A stretch of 64,000 nt of DNA from Marinirhabdus gelatinilytica (GTDB taxonomy: Bacteria; Bacteroidota; Bacteroidia; Flavobacteriales; Flavobacteriaceae): the NCBI RefSeq assembly GCF_003353425.1, contig NZ_QRAO01000004.1, positions 124,001 to 188,000 on the forward strand, read 5' to 3'. Below the pieces are notes generated by a model. The model was not told where the DNA came from, ran no database searches, and saw only the letters and a program-made list of their open reading frames with translations. Both the position numbers and the translations under genes were made by a program. This document shows, piece after piece, positions 26,589 through 36,600 of this stretch (positions are counted from its first letter, which is position 1; each line of letters begins with the position of its first letter).

Positions 26589-28182
26589 CCTTGTCTATGC
26601 AGTTTTAGTTTTTTGTGGTGGTTTTGTCCTTGCACAAAATTCCTATAAAGAAACCTTTACCGTGGCTGAAGATGCCGTAGTGAACGTGAACACCTCCCAC
26701 ACCAATGTGGTTTTTGAAACGTGGAACAAGGATAAGGTTGAGGTAGAAGCATTTGTGGAGGGTGAAAACCTTTCAGAAAAGGAAAAACAGGAAATTTTCG
26801 ATAACTGGAAATTTGATGTGATGGGGAACAGCAAGAAAGTGAACATAACCTCCAACAGTGGAAGCCTTTGGGGCGATTTTGAAACCCTGGGTAGCCTAAA
26901 CTCGTTGGACAATCTGGGTAGCCTCGTAAATATGTCCAGCCTTGAAGCATTAAAAGGCCTTGAAGGGCTTGGCGAGCTTGGAGAGATCTTCACTGCAGAT
27001 TGGAACATTAACGTTCCGGAAATCCCAGAAATGGAAGCCATGCCGATGTGGCCCTTTGGAGAGCAGAACGCTATTATAAAAAAGGGCGACTCTTATAAGC
27101 GCTTCAATTATAAGGACAAAGCATCCTTCACTTTTGATAGGGATACTTATGAAAAAGACAAAAAAGCATATGTAAACAAGCTGAACAAGAAGTACGGTGC
27201 CAATGCCACGGTTAAAGAGACCGACAAGTGGTTAAAGGATTTGGATACTTGGAGCGAAGACCTTGAAAAGCGAATGGAAGATTGGGGCAATCAATTTGGG
27301 AAATCCTTTGAGGAAAACTTTGGTCCCGACTTTGAGAAACGTATGGAAGCTTGGGGTGAAAACTTTGGGAAACAATTCGAAAAACAAATGGAAGCCTGGG
27401 GAGAGAACTTTGGTAAGGATATGGAAAAATGGGGCGCCCAGTTTGAAAAGGAAGCCGAAGAGTGGGCAAAACAGTTTGATGGCAACTACAAAAAAGAAGA
27501 AATTATAGATGAGAATGGTAACAAGACCACCATCATCAGATCTTCAAACACTAAGAGCGGTCTTTTGGACAAACCCAACAAAAAGGTAAAAAAGACCATA
27601 ATTATACGTATGCCCAAGAATACCAAGACCGATATCAATGTTCGGCACGGTGAAATAAAAATGGCCGATGTGACCAATGTTAGAGCAACCTTGAATTACG
27701 CCGCTTTAACAGCAAACAGTATTGATGGGGGGAAAACCCTCATCAATGCTGCTTATGCCCCCGTACATGTGAACTATTGGGGTGATGGGGCACTGGCAAT
27801 ACAATATGTGGAAAACTGTAAACTGAATTCGGTAAATAATATCAATTTGCAAACCAGTTCTAGCAACGTGGTAATAAATGAACTTAAAAAGACAGCGTAT
27901 GTTAAGGGCTTCATTGGTAGTCTTTTTGTGAACAATGTCTCATCAAACTTTACTACGATCGATCTTGTGCTGGATGACACCAATGCAACCATAGACCTGC
28001 CCAGTACCTCATATACTTTTTTCTTCAACGGAAGAAAATCAACCTTGCAATACCCTAAGTCGCTGGAAGCTACAAACTCTAAAGAATACGGAAGAATCCT
28101 GGTTCGGGGTTTCAACAGTAAAAAAGACGCCCCACGCTCTCTCACGATCAACGCCAATTATAGCAATGTACGATTGCAATAA
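26560..28182 (+). CDS. Exported beta-helix (DUF4097-like) surface protein with Trp-Gly repeats
   Basis: 540 residues. Signal peptide ends near VLAQ (about residue 26). Residues about 27-90 form a beta-rich start. Residues about 230-305 hold a helical repeat of about 14-16 residues, such as KRMEAWGENFGKQFEKQ and KQMEAWGENFGKDMEKW. From about 345 to the end short beta turns (INVRHGEIKMADV, VRATLNYAALTANS) look like the DUF4097/putative adhesin beta-helix. No T9SS tail. Third gene of the sigma operon, overlapping the anti-sigma gene; it is probably part of the stimulus or the output (inference). Confidence 0.7.
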   Translation: MKNSTIYKRSLVYAVLVFCGGFVLAQNSYKETFTVAEDAVVNVNTSHTNVVFETWNKDKVEVEAFVEGENLSEKEKQEIFDNWKFDVMGNSKKVNITSNSGSLWGDFETLGSLNSLDNLGSLVNMSSLEALKGLEGLGELGEIFTADWNINVPEIPEMEAMPMWPFGEQNAIIKKGDSYKRFNYKDKASFTFDRDTYEKDKKAYVNKLNKKYGANATVKETDKWLKDLDTWSEDLEKRMEDWGNQFGKSFEENFGPDFEKRMEAWGENFGKQFEKQMEAWGENFGKDMEKWGAQFEKEAEEWAKQFDGNYKKEEIIDENGNKTTIIRSSNTKSGLLDKPNKKVKKTIIIRMPKNTKTDINVRHGEIKMADVTNVRATLNYAALTANSIDGGKTLINAAYAPVHVNYWGDGALAIQYVENCKLNSVNNINLQTSSSNVVINELKKTAYVKGFIGSLFVNNVSSNFTTIDLVLDDTNATIDLPSTSYTFFFNGRKSTLQYPKSLEATNSKEYGRILVRGFNSKKDAPRSLTINANYSNVRLQ

Positions 28183-28244
28183 TATGAATAATGCCCCATT
28201 GTTACTTTCCTTTTTGCGTACATCTTTAACTTTTATGCTAAACG

Positions 28245-28269
28245 AAAAACCCCGAAATTTCTTCCGGGG
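28245..28269 (-). terminator. Rho-independent terminator of the 1002-residue T9SS gene
   Basis: On the reverse strand CCCCGGAA, a GAAA loop, TTTCGGGG with one G-T pair, then TTTTT. It lies 27 bases after the stop at 28296. Confidence 0.8.
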
Positions 28270-28295
28270 CCTTTGCTACTTTTAATTAGGAATAA

Positions 28296-31200
28296 TTACT
28301 TCTTCAGTAGCTTAAAGGATTTTGAATTATCTCCGGCTACAACATTCACAATATACATCCCTGCACGTAGTGCTGAAATAGTAACTGCCTTCTCTTGTGC
28401 AGCAATTTCAGTAAATAAAACTTGCTGCCCAGTAATGGAATATATGGTAACCGAATCTATGGTTGTATCGCCCTTTACATTCAATACATTTTCAGCTGGA
28501 TTGGGATAGATGGCAAACTGTGTGTTTGCTGTAATATCTTCAGTATCTAAGATCGTGGGCTCAAGTTTTAAGACAAACCCTACAGAATCTCCATTGCTAT
28601 CCTTTCCGGTACCCACTATAGTAGTGCCGTCCGCCGATATATCGAGAGGAAGGGATAAATTAACCCCTTGCAGGTCTATACCAAGTGTGGTGGCATAATC
28701 GTTCAGGTTTAATATGCCTAAAGCTTCGGTCCAGATAAAACCTTCTCCAAATACGGCAGGGACCCCATTGGGTCTATAATTTCCTACGGCAATGGTTCCG
28801 TCTTCGTTCAATCCTGTGGTAAATCCTCTGTACCCAGGAGTCAAGGCTGGGCCTATATTTACTAAACCAGAATCCTCACTCCAGAGATACGCTTGAAAGT
28901 TGTTGGCAAAACTACCTTCGCCGCCTACCCAAGCACCATCGTTGGAAACGGTTTCTACACCTCCTACGGGATCACCATTGGCAGTATCTATAGTTTGCTG
29001 TACCCCATTTGTCCAAACGGCTCCCTGACGGAATCCAGAAGCGGTATCTTGCCAGCCTCCTATTATGGTACCGTCCAGATTTGTGGCATTTGCCCTAGAA
29101 AACGCACCAGCTACAGTAGAACCTAAATCTATAACCCCTTCGGTCTCTGTCCACCGAACGGCGTGTGGTGTGTTTGTGCCGGCAGTATATCCAAGGCCAA
29201 CTATAGTACTTGCGTCTCCGGAGATTGCGTGGCTAGAGCTTGCCTCAATACCATCATCGCCTCCCAGACCACCAAGGGGTGTCCAGGTTTGGGTGGCTAC
29301 ATCATACATACTCAACTCAATAAGGTTATTAGTGGTGTTAAGCGAGCTGGCACCAATGGTAAGACCATCGTCCGATATTCCTGTCTTCCCTCCAATTCCA
29401 GGGGCAGGAACTACTCCGCCAATAGTTTCAAAACCTGTTGTTTCGTTCCATAAAAAGTGTGTTTGGGTGTCGTATCCTGCAGCAGCTGAGCCGTTGTAGT
29501 TTACGCTGGAAACAAACCCGGTGGTGGGAAGGATAATAAGTTCTCCGTCGCTAGGTGGAATGTTCAAGGTTACCGAAACATCAAAAACCAAAAAGCCTCC
29601 TGCATCAGTTCCGTTTGTGCCTGTTGTGTGGATAGCCACAAAATATTCTCCCGTTGTGGGCGGTGTAAATGTTTCAGAAGCTGTGTATGCCATACTTCTC
29701 AGGTCATTTCCATTGTTCATTCCCGGAAACTCTCCTTGTTGCATGATGTTTTGGAAGGTGGCAAGCGTTTCAACTATCGCACCGCTGTTTTGTCCATCTG
29801 TAATGACCAACTCAAAGTTCTCACTAGCTGTAAGGTTACCTAGATTGAGGGCGTTATAGTCTATTTCAATTTTGTATTCGTTGGCACTGTTCAATGCCAA
29901 CCCCTTCGTAAATGCCCAATCGTCTTTTTCTAGTTGGCTCACGTTGTTCGGGATAACGTTCACAAACATATCGTTTGTTCCGTCTCCGTCTATATCAACC
30001 GTGTCATTAAATGCCCACACAGGTGTCTGTGCATCAGCATCCTCATATTCCCAGCAGTCAGGTGTTCCATCACTAAAATCTTCAGTATAAGGGATGGTAG
30101 CTGGTTCGTTGCACAATGGGACGGAAGGCTGGGTATCCACACCAACATCGAACAACAATAAAGCACCTCCACTTGCCGAAGCATCTATTGCGTGTACCCC
30201 AACGTAGTATGTGCCTGTAGTTGTAGGCGTAAATCCTTCTTCAGCTAAATAGGCTTGGGCCTTCAAATCGTTACCATTGTTCATCCCTGGAAACTCTCCT
30301 TGCTGGGTTATATCGTTATATGTATTCAATAACTGTTGAAAAGGGGCTGTGGAAGATTGTTCGTCCAGCACGAAAAATTCAAAATTTTCTATAGAGGTTG
30401 CTTGCCCAAGGTCTACTGCATTGTAGTGGGCAGATAGATAATAAGTGGTTCCAGCTTCTAGTGCTACGCCTCGTGAGAATACCCAATCGTCCTTATCTGG
30501 AAATTGGACACCCGGTGAAATGTTACTGTAAATAGGATCGTTGGTGCCGTCCCCGTCAATATCTACACTATCGTTATAGCTCCATACGGGCAGTATACCA
30601 TCGGTATCCTCAACAGCAAAACAAGGTGGGTTCCCTGTGCTGAAGTCTTCATAGTACGGTACTGTCGCAGCGTTACAATTAATGGTAATATCTTCTACTG
30701 ATGCATTAAAAACAAAAAATCCCCCACCTTCGGCACCGTTTGTTCCAAGGGCGTGGATCGCTACATAATACTCTCCCGATGTTGCAGGAATAAAAAGTTC
30801 GGAAGCGGTATATGCCTGATTTTTAATGTCGTTTCCGTCGTTCTGGCCGGGGAAGGTTCCTTGTTGTAAAAAGTCGTTATAGGTTCCCAAAACAGTGGAA
30901 AAAGTTGCTGTAGAGCTGGGAGCATCTGTAATTACCAACTCAAAATTTTCAGAAGCCGTTGCGTTTCCAAGATTAAAGGCGTTATAATCTATTTCAATCA
31001 CATATTCGTTGCCAGCTGTTAAATCCAGTTTTCTGGTAAATGCCCAATCGTCTTTTTGGGTGGTTCCTACATTTGGTGGGATCATAACCATTACGGGGTC
31101 GTTGGTTCCGTTTCCTGTAATGTCCACACCATTGTTGTAGGTCCAAACAGGGTTTGCATTGTCAGTATCTTCATAGGTCCAGCAATCTGGAGTCCCTGCA

Positions 31201-31304
31201 CTAAAATCCTCAAAATAGGGAATGGTGGCTGCCATAGTGCAATCCTGGGCTTGACTTGCCAAGATGGTGGTGAAGAGAAATAAGAGCGTAACTAATTGTT
31301 TCAT
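28296..31304 (-). CDS. T9SS-secreted protein with three jelly-roll-like repeats and HAF repeats
   Basis: 1002 residues. Signal peptide ends near ASQAQ (residue 19). Three repeats of about 195 residues (about 20-215, 216-410, 411-605) each start with a Cys and a phrase like IPYxEDFSxGTPDCW and contain a DDWAF/DDWVF motif and FPGxNxGND; they look like carbohydrate- or protein-binding beta sandwiches. From about 620 to 915 there are HAF-type repeats (GLSDDGLTIGASS-like, ISGDASTIVGLGY, LNEDGTIAVGNY). The last 75 residues (FAIYPNPAENVLNV to KLLKK) are a T9SS type A sorting domain. A probable surface adhesin or binding protein. Confidence 0.85.
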   Translation of the reverse strand: MKQLVTLLFLFTTILASQAQDCTMAATIPYFEDFSAGTPDCWTYEDTDNANPVWTYNNGVDITGNGTNDPVMVMIPPNVGTTQKDDWAFTRKLDLTAGNEYVIEIDYNAFNLGNATASENFELVITDAPSSTATFSTVLGTYNDFLQQGTFPGQNDGNDIKNQAYTASELFIPATSGEYYVAIHALGTNGAEGGGFFVFNASVEDITINCNAATVPYYEDFSTGNPPCFAVEDTDGILPVWSYNDSVDIDGDGTNDPIYSNISPGVQFPDKDDWVFSRGVALEAGTTYYLSAHYNAVDLGQATSIENFEFFVLDEQSSTAPFQQLLNTYNDITQQGEFPGMNNGNDLKAQAYLAEEGFTPTTTGTYYVGVHAIDASASGGALLLFDVGVDTQPSVPLCNEPATIPYTEDFSDGTPDCWEYEDADAQTPVWAFNDTVDIDGDGTNDMFVNVIPNNVSQLEKDDWAFTKGLALNSANEYKIEIDYNALNLGNLTASENFELVITDGQNSGAIVETLATFQNIMQQGEFPGMNNGNDLRSMAYTASETFTPPTTGEYFVAIHTTGTNGTDAGGFLVFDVSVTLNIPPSDGELIILPTTGFVSSVNYNGSAAAGYDTQTHFLWNETTGFETIGGVVPAPGIGGKTGISDDGLTIGASSLNTTNNLIELSMYDVATQTWTPLGGLGGDDGIEASSSHAISGDASTIVGLGYTAGTNTPHAVRWTETEGVIDLGSTVAGAFSRANATNLDGTIIGGWQDTASGFRQGAVWTNGVQQTIDTANGDPVGGVETVSNDGAWVGGEGSFANNFQAYLWSEDSGLVNIGPALTPGYRGFTTGLNEDGTIAVGNYRPNGVPAVFGEGFIWTEALGILNLNDYATTLGIDLQGVNLSLPLDISADGTTIVGTGKDSNGDSVGFVLKLEPTILDTEDITANTQFAIYPNPAENVLNVKGDTTIDSVTIYSITGQQVLFTEIAAQEKAVTISALRAGMYIVNVVAGDNSKSFKLLKK

Positions 31305-31329
31305 CGCATAATATGTTTTGATTATGCAA

Positions 31330-31337
31330 CAAACCTA
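31330..31337 (-). promoter_or_regulatory. Candidate -7 element of the large T9SS gene
   Basis: Reverse strand TAGGTTTG, an exact TAnnTTTG, 25 bases before the ATG at 31304. An 11-bp direct repeat array lies directly upstream of it. Confidence 0.5.
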
Positions 31338-31357
31338 TATAGAATAAAGAGGTGTCT

Positions 31358-31401
31358 GAGTTAATGCTCGGTTAACGGTCGGTTAATGAACGGTTAATGG
31401 C
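31358..31401. repeat. Four 11-bp direct repeats upstream of the large T9SS gene
   Basis: GAGTTAATGCT, CGGTTAACGGT, CGGTTAATGAA and CGGTTAATGGC at 31358, 31369, 31380 and 31391. The core GTTAAyG repeats every 11 bases, close to one helical turn. It lies 20-65 bases upstream of the -7 element of the gene at 31304 and 3 bases after the stop of the DUF4199 gene. Confidence 0.7.
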
Positions 31402-31404
31402 CTA

Positions 31405-31881
31405 TTAGCTTCTTCTCATAAAAATGGCAACGATCGCCGAAGTAACCAACCCCATGCCCAAAGCACCAATGGCCGATTGCCATATATAATTGTTGATATT
31501 GAAATAATCATTGGCCTTGGTACGCGTCATCACATCGTTGGTGACCGAATATTCTATCACATTGTTGAAATATTCAGGGGTGATATAATTGTGGGTTATA
31601 TATTGGGCCAAAGGCGAGAGCAGGGTGACAAAAACAGTCATCTTTACACCGGTTAAAAACCCTTGGAGCCACGTCATTTTTTTATCATAGTGCCTTCTCC
31701 TTTTTTCGCGCATGACCAGAACGTACATTAAAATTGCAAATGGCATAAAAAGTAAAGTAAGCCAATAATGGTCTGCAATTTTCTCGTCGTGCCATCCCAG
31801 GGTTTTTTCAAACAGCATCCAAGCCAGCATGGTAATGGTAAATATAAACGCCCATTTCAGTTCTATTTTTATAGCTTTCAT
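31405..31881 (-). CDS. DUF4199 membrane protein
   Basis: 158 residues with four predicted helices (about 9-27, 38-58, 74-95, 130-153). KIELKWAFIFTITMLAWMLFEK and the W..GF..G..MT segment fit DUF4199, a family of small Bacteroidota membrane proteins of unknown role. It stands alone by spacing. Confidence 0.75.
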   Translation of the reverse strand: MKAIKIELKWAFIFTITMLAWMLFEKTLGWHDEKIADHYWLTLLFMPFAILMYVLVMREKRRRHYDKKMTWLQGFLTGVKMTVFVTLLSPLAQYITHNYITPEYFNNVIEYSVTNDVMTRTKANDYFNINNYIWQSAIGALGMGLVTSAIVAIFMRRS

Positions 31882-31969
31882 TTGGTAAGTATTAGTACGG
31901 CAAGATACAAAAAAAGCATCCTGAAAATTTACGTTCCCGAATGCTGTTTAATTTATGATTCTTATAATT

Positions 31970-32524
31970 TCAATAAAGCGCTTGCAATATATAAGTTCCT
32001 TCCACACCGTGGGTAAAACTGCCTGTAATGGGTTCCTGGTTTTGGATAGCAGCCCGTATGTTTGAACAAAGGGTATTACAATCAAATTCAATCTGTCCGC
32101 TTAAAAAGAACGTGTTTGTTGAAACGTCCTGAACAAACGAAACATACCCAACACCATTTACAAAACGGGCAATAGGAACTTCAAAACTGGTTTGAGGGGA
32201 AACTGGCTCTTTCTGGTTTACTGAAATTACTTTGTAAGAAACCGTAGTAGCATCGGTACCCGCGTTTTTTGTTGTGATCTTTTCTGCTGAAACAGTATAG
32301 GTGAAACCAGGCTCGAAGTCGAAATTAGAAATAAATGCTGTGCCCTGAAATGTATCACTGCCAATAGCACCGTTTTCCTGAATCAAGAATTGGGTTCCGT
32401 TTAAAACCGATGTAGTTTTATAATGGTTCACAAATAAGGTCACCTCTTCATTTGTAACCGAAGCATCGTCAGCACTACAAGCCAACAGTAAGAATGAAGT
32501 GAGTAGTATAACTATTTTTTTCAT
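31970..32524 (-). CDS. Hypothetical lipoprotein
   Basis: 184 residues from ATG 32524; the frame is open to 32548 but the lipoprotein signal MKKIVILLTSFLLLAC starts at 32524. Cys16 is the predicted lipid anchor. The mature part is Thr/Ser/Val-rich and probably all beta, with two cysteines in FDCNTLCSN. No family recognised. Confidence 0.7.
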   Translation of the reverse strand: MKKIVILLTSFLLLACSADDASVTNEEVTLFVNHYKTTSVLNGTQFLIQENGAIGSDTFQGTAFISNFDFEPGFTYTVSAEKITTKNAGTDATTVSYKVISVNQKEPVSPQTSFEVPIARFVNGVGYVSFVQDVSTNTFFLSGQIEFDCNTLCSNIRAAIQNQEPITGSFTHGVEGTYILQALY

Positions 32525-32568
32525 TGTATTTTTTACTGGAATAATCACAAAAAAGATACCAAAAAAAA

Positions 32569-32593
32569 CCCGAATGTTGTATCAACATTCGGG
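32569..32593 (-). terminator. Rho-independent terminator of secA
   Basis: CCCGAATGTTG and CAACATTCGGG, 11 of 11 pairs with a 3-base loop, followed on the reverse strand by eight T. It lies 46 bases after the secA stop. Confidence 0.85.
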
Positions 32594-32638
32594 ATTCTAA
32601 GAAAATTAAATTGCTCAAAGCTAATTGCTAAAGGCTCA

Positions 32639-35600
32639 TCACTTTGTCTCGGTAAGTACCCATTCGCCTTTGTTTATAAGGGGGAGCGCTTGTTTGTATT
32701 TTACCTCTTTGCTCTCGCCGCTCATCACATTCTTTATCACCACCTTATCGTTACGGCCTATCTTGGGCTGTTCGCGCACTATGGTTTCGGTAACTTGTGG
32801 TTGCTGGCGTTGGGTCTGTCCTGCGGCTCTTGCCTGGGCAGCACGCTCGTCCAGATTTTGGATCTCCTCTTTCTGCTCGCTCAGTTTTTCTTTTGGACGG
32901 GTCTGGCGTGCCTCGCGGATTTGTTGCTGGTTTTCCTGTGGCAATTCTCCTTTGAAAAGGAAGGAGATTACATCCTTATTTACCTTTTCTATCATTTGTT
33001 TGAAAAGCTCAAAGGCTTCAAACTTATAGATCAATAACGGGTCCTTCTGCTCGTGTACGGCCAACTGTACCGATTGTTTCAGCTCGTCCATTTTACGTAA
33101 ATGGGTTTTCCATGCATCGTCGATAATGGCGAGGGTAATGTTCTTTTCAAAGTCGTTTACCAGTTGTGTGCCTTCGGTTTCGTAGGCTTTTTCAAGATTT
33201 GTAGCCACGTTGATGGTCTTCACCCCATCGGTAAACGGAACGAGAATACGCTGGTACTGGTCCTTGTGATTCTCGTATACATTCTTTATCACGGGGAAGG
33301 CCATTTCGGCATTGCGGGCCATCTTGTCCTTGTAGTGCTGAAAAGCGGCCTTGTACACTTTCCCTGCAATTTGTTGGGCGCCCATGGCCTCGAATTCTTC
33401 TGCGGTAACGGGAGAGCTCATGGAGAAATAACGAATCAATTCAAACTCGAAATTCTTATAATCCTGCGCCAGTTTGTTACTTTCGGTAATTACCTCGGCA
33501 GTGTCGTAGATCATGTTTGCTACGTCCACACGCAATCGTTCCCCAAACAGGGCGTTGTAACGACGCTTGTACACCACTTCACGTTGGGCGTTCATTACAT
33601 CATCATATTCAAGGAGCCTTTTTCTAATTCCGAAGTTGTTTTCCTCTACCTTCTTCTGTGCACGCTCAATAGATTTACTGATCATGGAATGCTGAATCAC
33701 CTCTCCTTCCTTCAAGCCCATACGGTCCATCATCTTGGCAATACGTTCACTCCCAAAGAGACGCATTAAGTTATCTTCCAGCGAAACGTAGAACTGCGAA
33801 CTTCCCGGATCTCCCTGACGTCCTGAACGACCACGCAACTGCCTGTCCACACGGCGGCTGTCGTGACGCTCTGTACCTATAATGGCAAGACCTCCGGCAT
33901 CTTTCACCTCTTTACTCAATTTAATATCGGTACCACGGCCTGCCATGTTGGTGGCAATGGTTACCATCCCGCTGTTACCTGCTTCCGAAACAATATCTGC
34001 CTCTTTTTTGTGCAGTTTTGCGTTCAATACGTTATGCGGAATGTTACGTATGCTCAACATACGGCTCAATAATTCTGAAATTTCTACCGATGTGGTACCA
34101 ATCAACACTGGTCTCCCTTGTTTTGAAAGTTCGGTCACCTCTTCAATTACCGCATTGTATTTCTCACGCTTGGTCTTATAAATCTTGTCTTCACGATCAT
34201 CACGTGCAATGGGTCGGTTGGTGGGTATCTCCACCACGTCCAGCTTGTAGATTTCCCATAGCTCACCAGCTTCGGTCACGGCGGTACCCGTCATCCCCGA
34301 AAGCTTGTTGTACATCCTAAAGTAATTTTGAAGCGTAATGGTGGCAAAGGTTTGCGTCATGGCCTCGATTTTTACATCTTCCTTTGCCTCGATGGCTTGG
34401 TGCAGTCCATCGCTGTAGCGGCGACCTTCCATGATACGTCCGGTTTGCTCGTCCACGATCATTACTTTGTTTTCCATCACTACATACTGGTCGTCTTTCT
34501 CGAACAGCGCGTAGGCCTTCAACAATTGGTTCATGGTATGGATACGCTCACTCTTCACTCCAAAATCACGGAATAGTTCTTCTTTTTCTACCGCTTCTTC
34601 TTCTGGGGTAAGACCTTTGTTTTCAATCTTGGCGATTTCGGTGCCCATTTCTGGCATCACGAAGAAATCTGGATCGTCCTTCCCGGAAAGATAATCTACA
34701 CCTTTATCGGTCAATTCAATCTGGTTGTTCTTTTCGTCTATCACGAAATACAACTCGGCATCTACCTTTGGCATCTCGCGATTGTTATCCTGCATGTAGA
34801 AGTTTTCGGTTTTCTGAAGGATTTGTTTTACACCTTCTTCAGATAAAAACTTGATGAGCGCCTTGTTTTTTGGAAGCCCACGAAACACACGTAGTAATTT
34901 GAAACCACCTTCTTTTACGTCACCTTCAGCAATCGATTTTTTTGCTTCGGCGAGTACGCCCGTCAACAGCTTTTTCTGTACGTTCACGATGTCGGCGATT
35001 TTCGGCTTCAGTTCGTTAAACTCGTGGCGGTCGCCTTCAGGTACGGGACCAGAGATGATGAGTGGGGTACGGGCATCGTCAATCAAGACACTATCCACCT
35101 CATCCACGATAGCGTAGTGGTGAGGCCGCTGTACAAGGTCTCCCGGGGCGTGCGCCATGTTATCACGCAGGTAATCGAAACCAAACTCGTTGTTGGTTCC
35201 ATAGGTAATATCGGCATTATAGGCTTTACGGCGCGCATCACTATTGGGGCGGTGGTAGTCTATACAATCTACGGTCATCCCGTGGAATTCGAAAATGGGG
35301 GCCATCCACGCGCTATCACGTTTTGCGAGATAGTCGTTCACGGTTACCAAGTGCACACCGTTCCCGGCCAATGCGTTAAGATAGACGGGAAGTGTTGCCA
35401 CAAGGGTCTTACCTTCTCCTGTTTGCATCTCGGCCACTTTTCCTTGGTGCAGTGCTACACCACCAATGAGCTGTACATCGTAGTGGACCATATCCCAGGT
35501 AACTTCTTTACCTGCGGCATCCCAAGAATTTTTCCAGATGGCTTTTTCGCCTTCAAGCGTTACATAATCTTTTTCGCCCGATAGCTCACGATCGAAGGGT

Positions 35601-36001
35601 GATGCGGTAACTTCCAGCGTTTGGTTTTCTTTAAAGCGTTTTGCGGTTTCCTTGATTACGGCAAAGGCTTCGGGTAGGATTTCGTCGAGGGTTTTCTTCT
35701 CTACTTCGTAGCGGTCTTTTTTAAGGGCATCCATCTGGTTGTAGATGTCTTCCTTCTTATCTATATCTTCTTCTTTATCGGCTTCGGCCTGAAGGTCGTC
35801 TATCTGCTTTTGGATATCGGCTTGGTCTTCCTTTATCTTGCTGCGGAAGAAATCGCTCTTGGCGCGCAATTCGTCCAGCGAGAGTGCTGCAATGCTTGCT
35901 TCCTGTTCTTTTATTCTATCTACATACGGTTGTATGTCTCCAATGTCTTTTTTGGATTTGTCTCCAACAAAAACTTTTAATACGCTATCTAAAAATCCCA
36001 T
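32639..36001 (-). CDS. secA: Preprotein translocase ATPase SecA
   Basis: 1120 residues. Walker A GEGKT at 195-199, [14 protein letters not shown] (DEAD-box) near 305-318, GTDIKLS and [23 protein letters not shown] (in parts) in the second motor domain. SecA pushes unfolded preproteins through SecYEG. It is longer than E. coli SecA (901) because of an N-terminal coiled insert (about 50-120) and a long helical region near the C-terminus. It ends [10 protein letters not shown] with no CxCx8CH zinc motif. Followed by a strong terminator. Confidence 0.97.
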   Translation of the reverse strand: MGFLDSVLKVFVGDKSKKDIGDIQPYVDRIKEQEASIAALSLDELRAKSDFFRSKIKEDQADIQKQIDDLQAEADKEEDIDKKEDIYNQMDALKKDRYEVEKKTLDEILPEAFAVIKETAKRFKENQTLEVTASPFDRELSGEKDYVTLEGEKAIWKNSWDAAGKEVTWDMVHYDVQLIGGVALHQGKVAEMQTGEGKTLVATLPVYLNALAGNGVHLVTVNDYLAKRDSAWMAPIFEFHGMTVDCIDYHRPNSDARRKAYNADITYGTNNEFGFDYLRDNMAHAPGDLVQRPHHYAIVDEVDSVLIDDARTPLIISGPVPEGDRHEFNELKPKIADIVNVQKKLLTGVLAEAKKSIAEGDVKEGGFKLLRVFRGLPKNKALIKFLSEEGVKQILQKTENFYMQDNNREMPKVDAELYFVIDEKNNQIELTDKGVDYLSGKDDPDFFVMPEMGTEIAKIENKGLTPEEEAVEKEELFRDFGVKSERIHTMNQLLKAYALFEKDDQYVVMENKVMIVDEQTGRIMEGRRYSDGLHQAIEAKEDVKIEAMTQTFATITLQNYFRMYNKLSGMTGTAVTEAGELWEIYKLDVVEIPTNRPIARDDREDKIYKTKREKYNAVIEEVTELSKQGRPVLIGTTSVEISELLSRMLSIRNIPHNVLNAKLHKKEADIVSEAGNSGMVTIATNMAGRGTDIKLSKEVKDAGGLAIIGTERHDSRRVDRQLRGRSGRQGDPGSSQFYVSLEDNLMRLFGSERIAKMMDRMGLKEGEVIQHSMISKSIERAQKKVEENNFGIRKRLLEYDDVMNAQREVVYKRRYNALFGERLRVDVANMIYDTAEVITESNKLAQDYKNFEFELIRYFSMSSPVTAEEFEAMGAQQIAGKVYKAAFQHYKDKMARNAEMAFPVIKNVYENHKDQYQRILVPFTDGVKTINVATNLEKAYETEGTQLVNDFEKNITLAIIDDAWKTHLRKMDELKQSVQLAVHEQKDPLLIYKFEAFELFKQMIEKVNKDVISFLFKGELPQENQQQIREARQTRPKEKLSEQKEEIQNLDERAAQARAAGQTQRQQPQVTETIVREQPKIGRNDKVVIKNVMSGESKEVKYKQALPLINKGEWVLTETK

Positions 36002-36127
36002 AATAATATTTCGGTTTAAGGGGCAATTTCAAAAGGTAATTTCCCTTTAAAAACAGTATACAAAAAAACGGTTAAAAAACCACATTAACAAGTGGTTTAC
36101 TAGTTTTGTGTGTTCGGTTTTGCCCAC

Positions 36128-36158
36128 AAAAAAAGCCTCAATGATTTGAGACTTTTTT
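36128..36158 (-). terminator. Rho-independent terminator of the DUF2795 gene
   Basis: AAAAAAGCCTCA and TTGAGACTTTTTT pair around a short loop; on the reverse strand the stem is followed by a T run. It lies 29 bases after the stop at 36187. Confidence 0.7.
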
Positions 36159-36186
36159 GGTATGTTGTTTACTGCTAGGCAGTGTG

Positions 36187-36408
36187 TTAATATTCATCTT
36201 CGTTCCACAGGTAATCATCGTCTGTGGGGTAATCTGGCCAAATTTCTTCGATAGAGTCGTAGCTGTCGCCTTCGTCTTCAATAGCCTGAAGGTTTTCCAC
36301 AACTTCTAATGGGGCTCCGGTTCTAATAGCGTAGTCTATCAGTTCGTCTTTTGTTGCCGGCCAGGGCGCATCGCTTAAATAAGATGCTAATTCTAAAGTC
36401 CAGTACAT
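36187..36408 (-). CDS. DUF2795 small acidic protein
   Basis: 73 residues, highly acidic. MYWTLELASYLSDAPWPATKDELIDYAIRTGAPLEVVENL (in parts) matches DUF2795, a small helical domain of unknown role that is common in Bacteroidota. It has the clearest promoter in the window (36464-36435) and its own terminator, so it is a compact single-gene unit. Confidence 0.8.
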   Translation of the reverse strand: MYWTLELASYLSDAPWPATKDELIDYAIRTGAPLEVVENLQAIEDEGDSYDSIEEIWPDYPTDDDYLWNEDEY

Positions 36409-36434
36409 AGTACGTTGTAATTTTTAATTTTGTG

Positions 36435-36464
36435 CAAAAATAATTTTTTAGACCAAAAAGCCAA
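36435..36464 (-). promoter_or_regulatory. Promoter of the DUF2795 gene
   Basis: On the reverse strand TTG at 36464-36462, 19 bases, then TATTTTTG at 36442-36435, an exact TAnnTTTG at ideal spacing, 27 bases before the ATG. Confidence 0.65.
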
Positions 36465-36600
36465 GGAAAAAAAGAATTATTTCTGTTTTATTTCTAAGAA
36501 CGTTTGTAAGTAGTTGAAGATTAGTGAATTGTATTATTGGTAAATTGGTAAGTTAGTTAGTGCTAAAGTTATTTGTCAAATTTTCAATTTAACTAATTTT

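Noticed and set aside
33101-33769. 222-codon + strand frame inside secA
   Set aside because: It is the antisense of a highly conserved secA region and shows no domain of its own.
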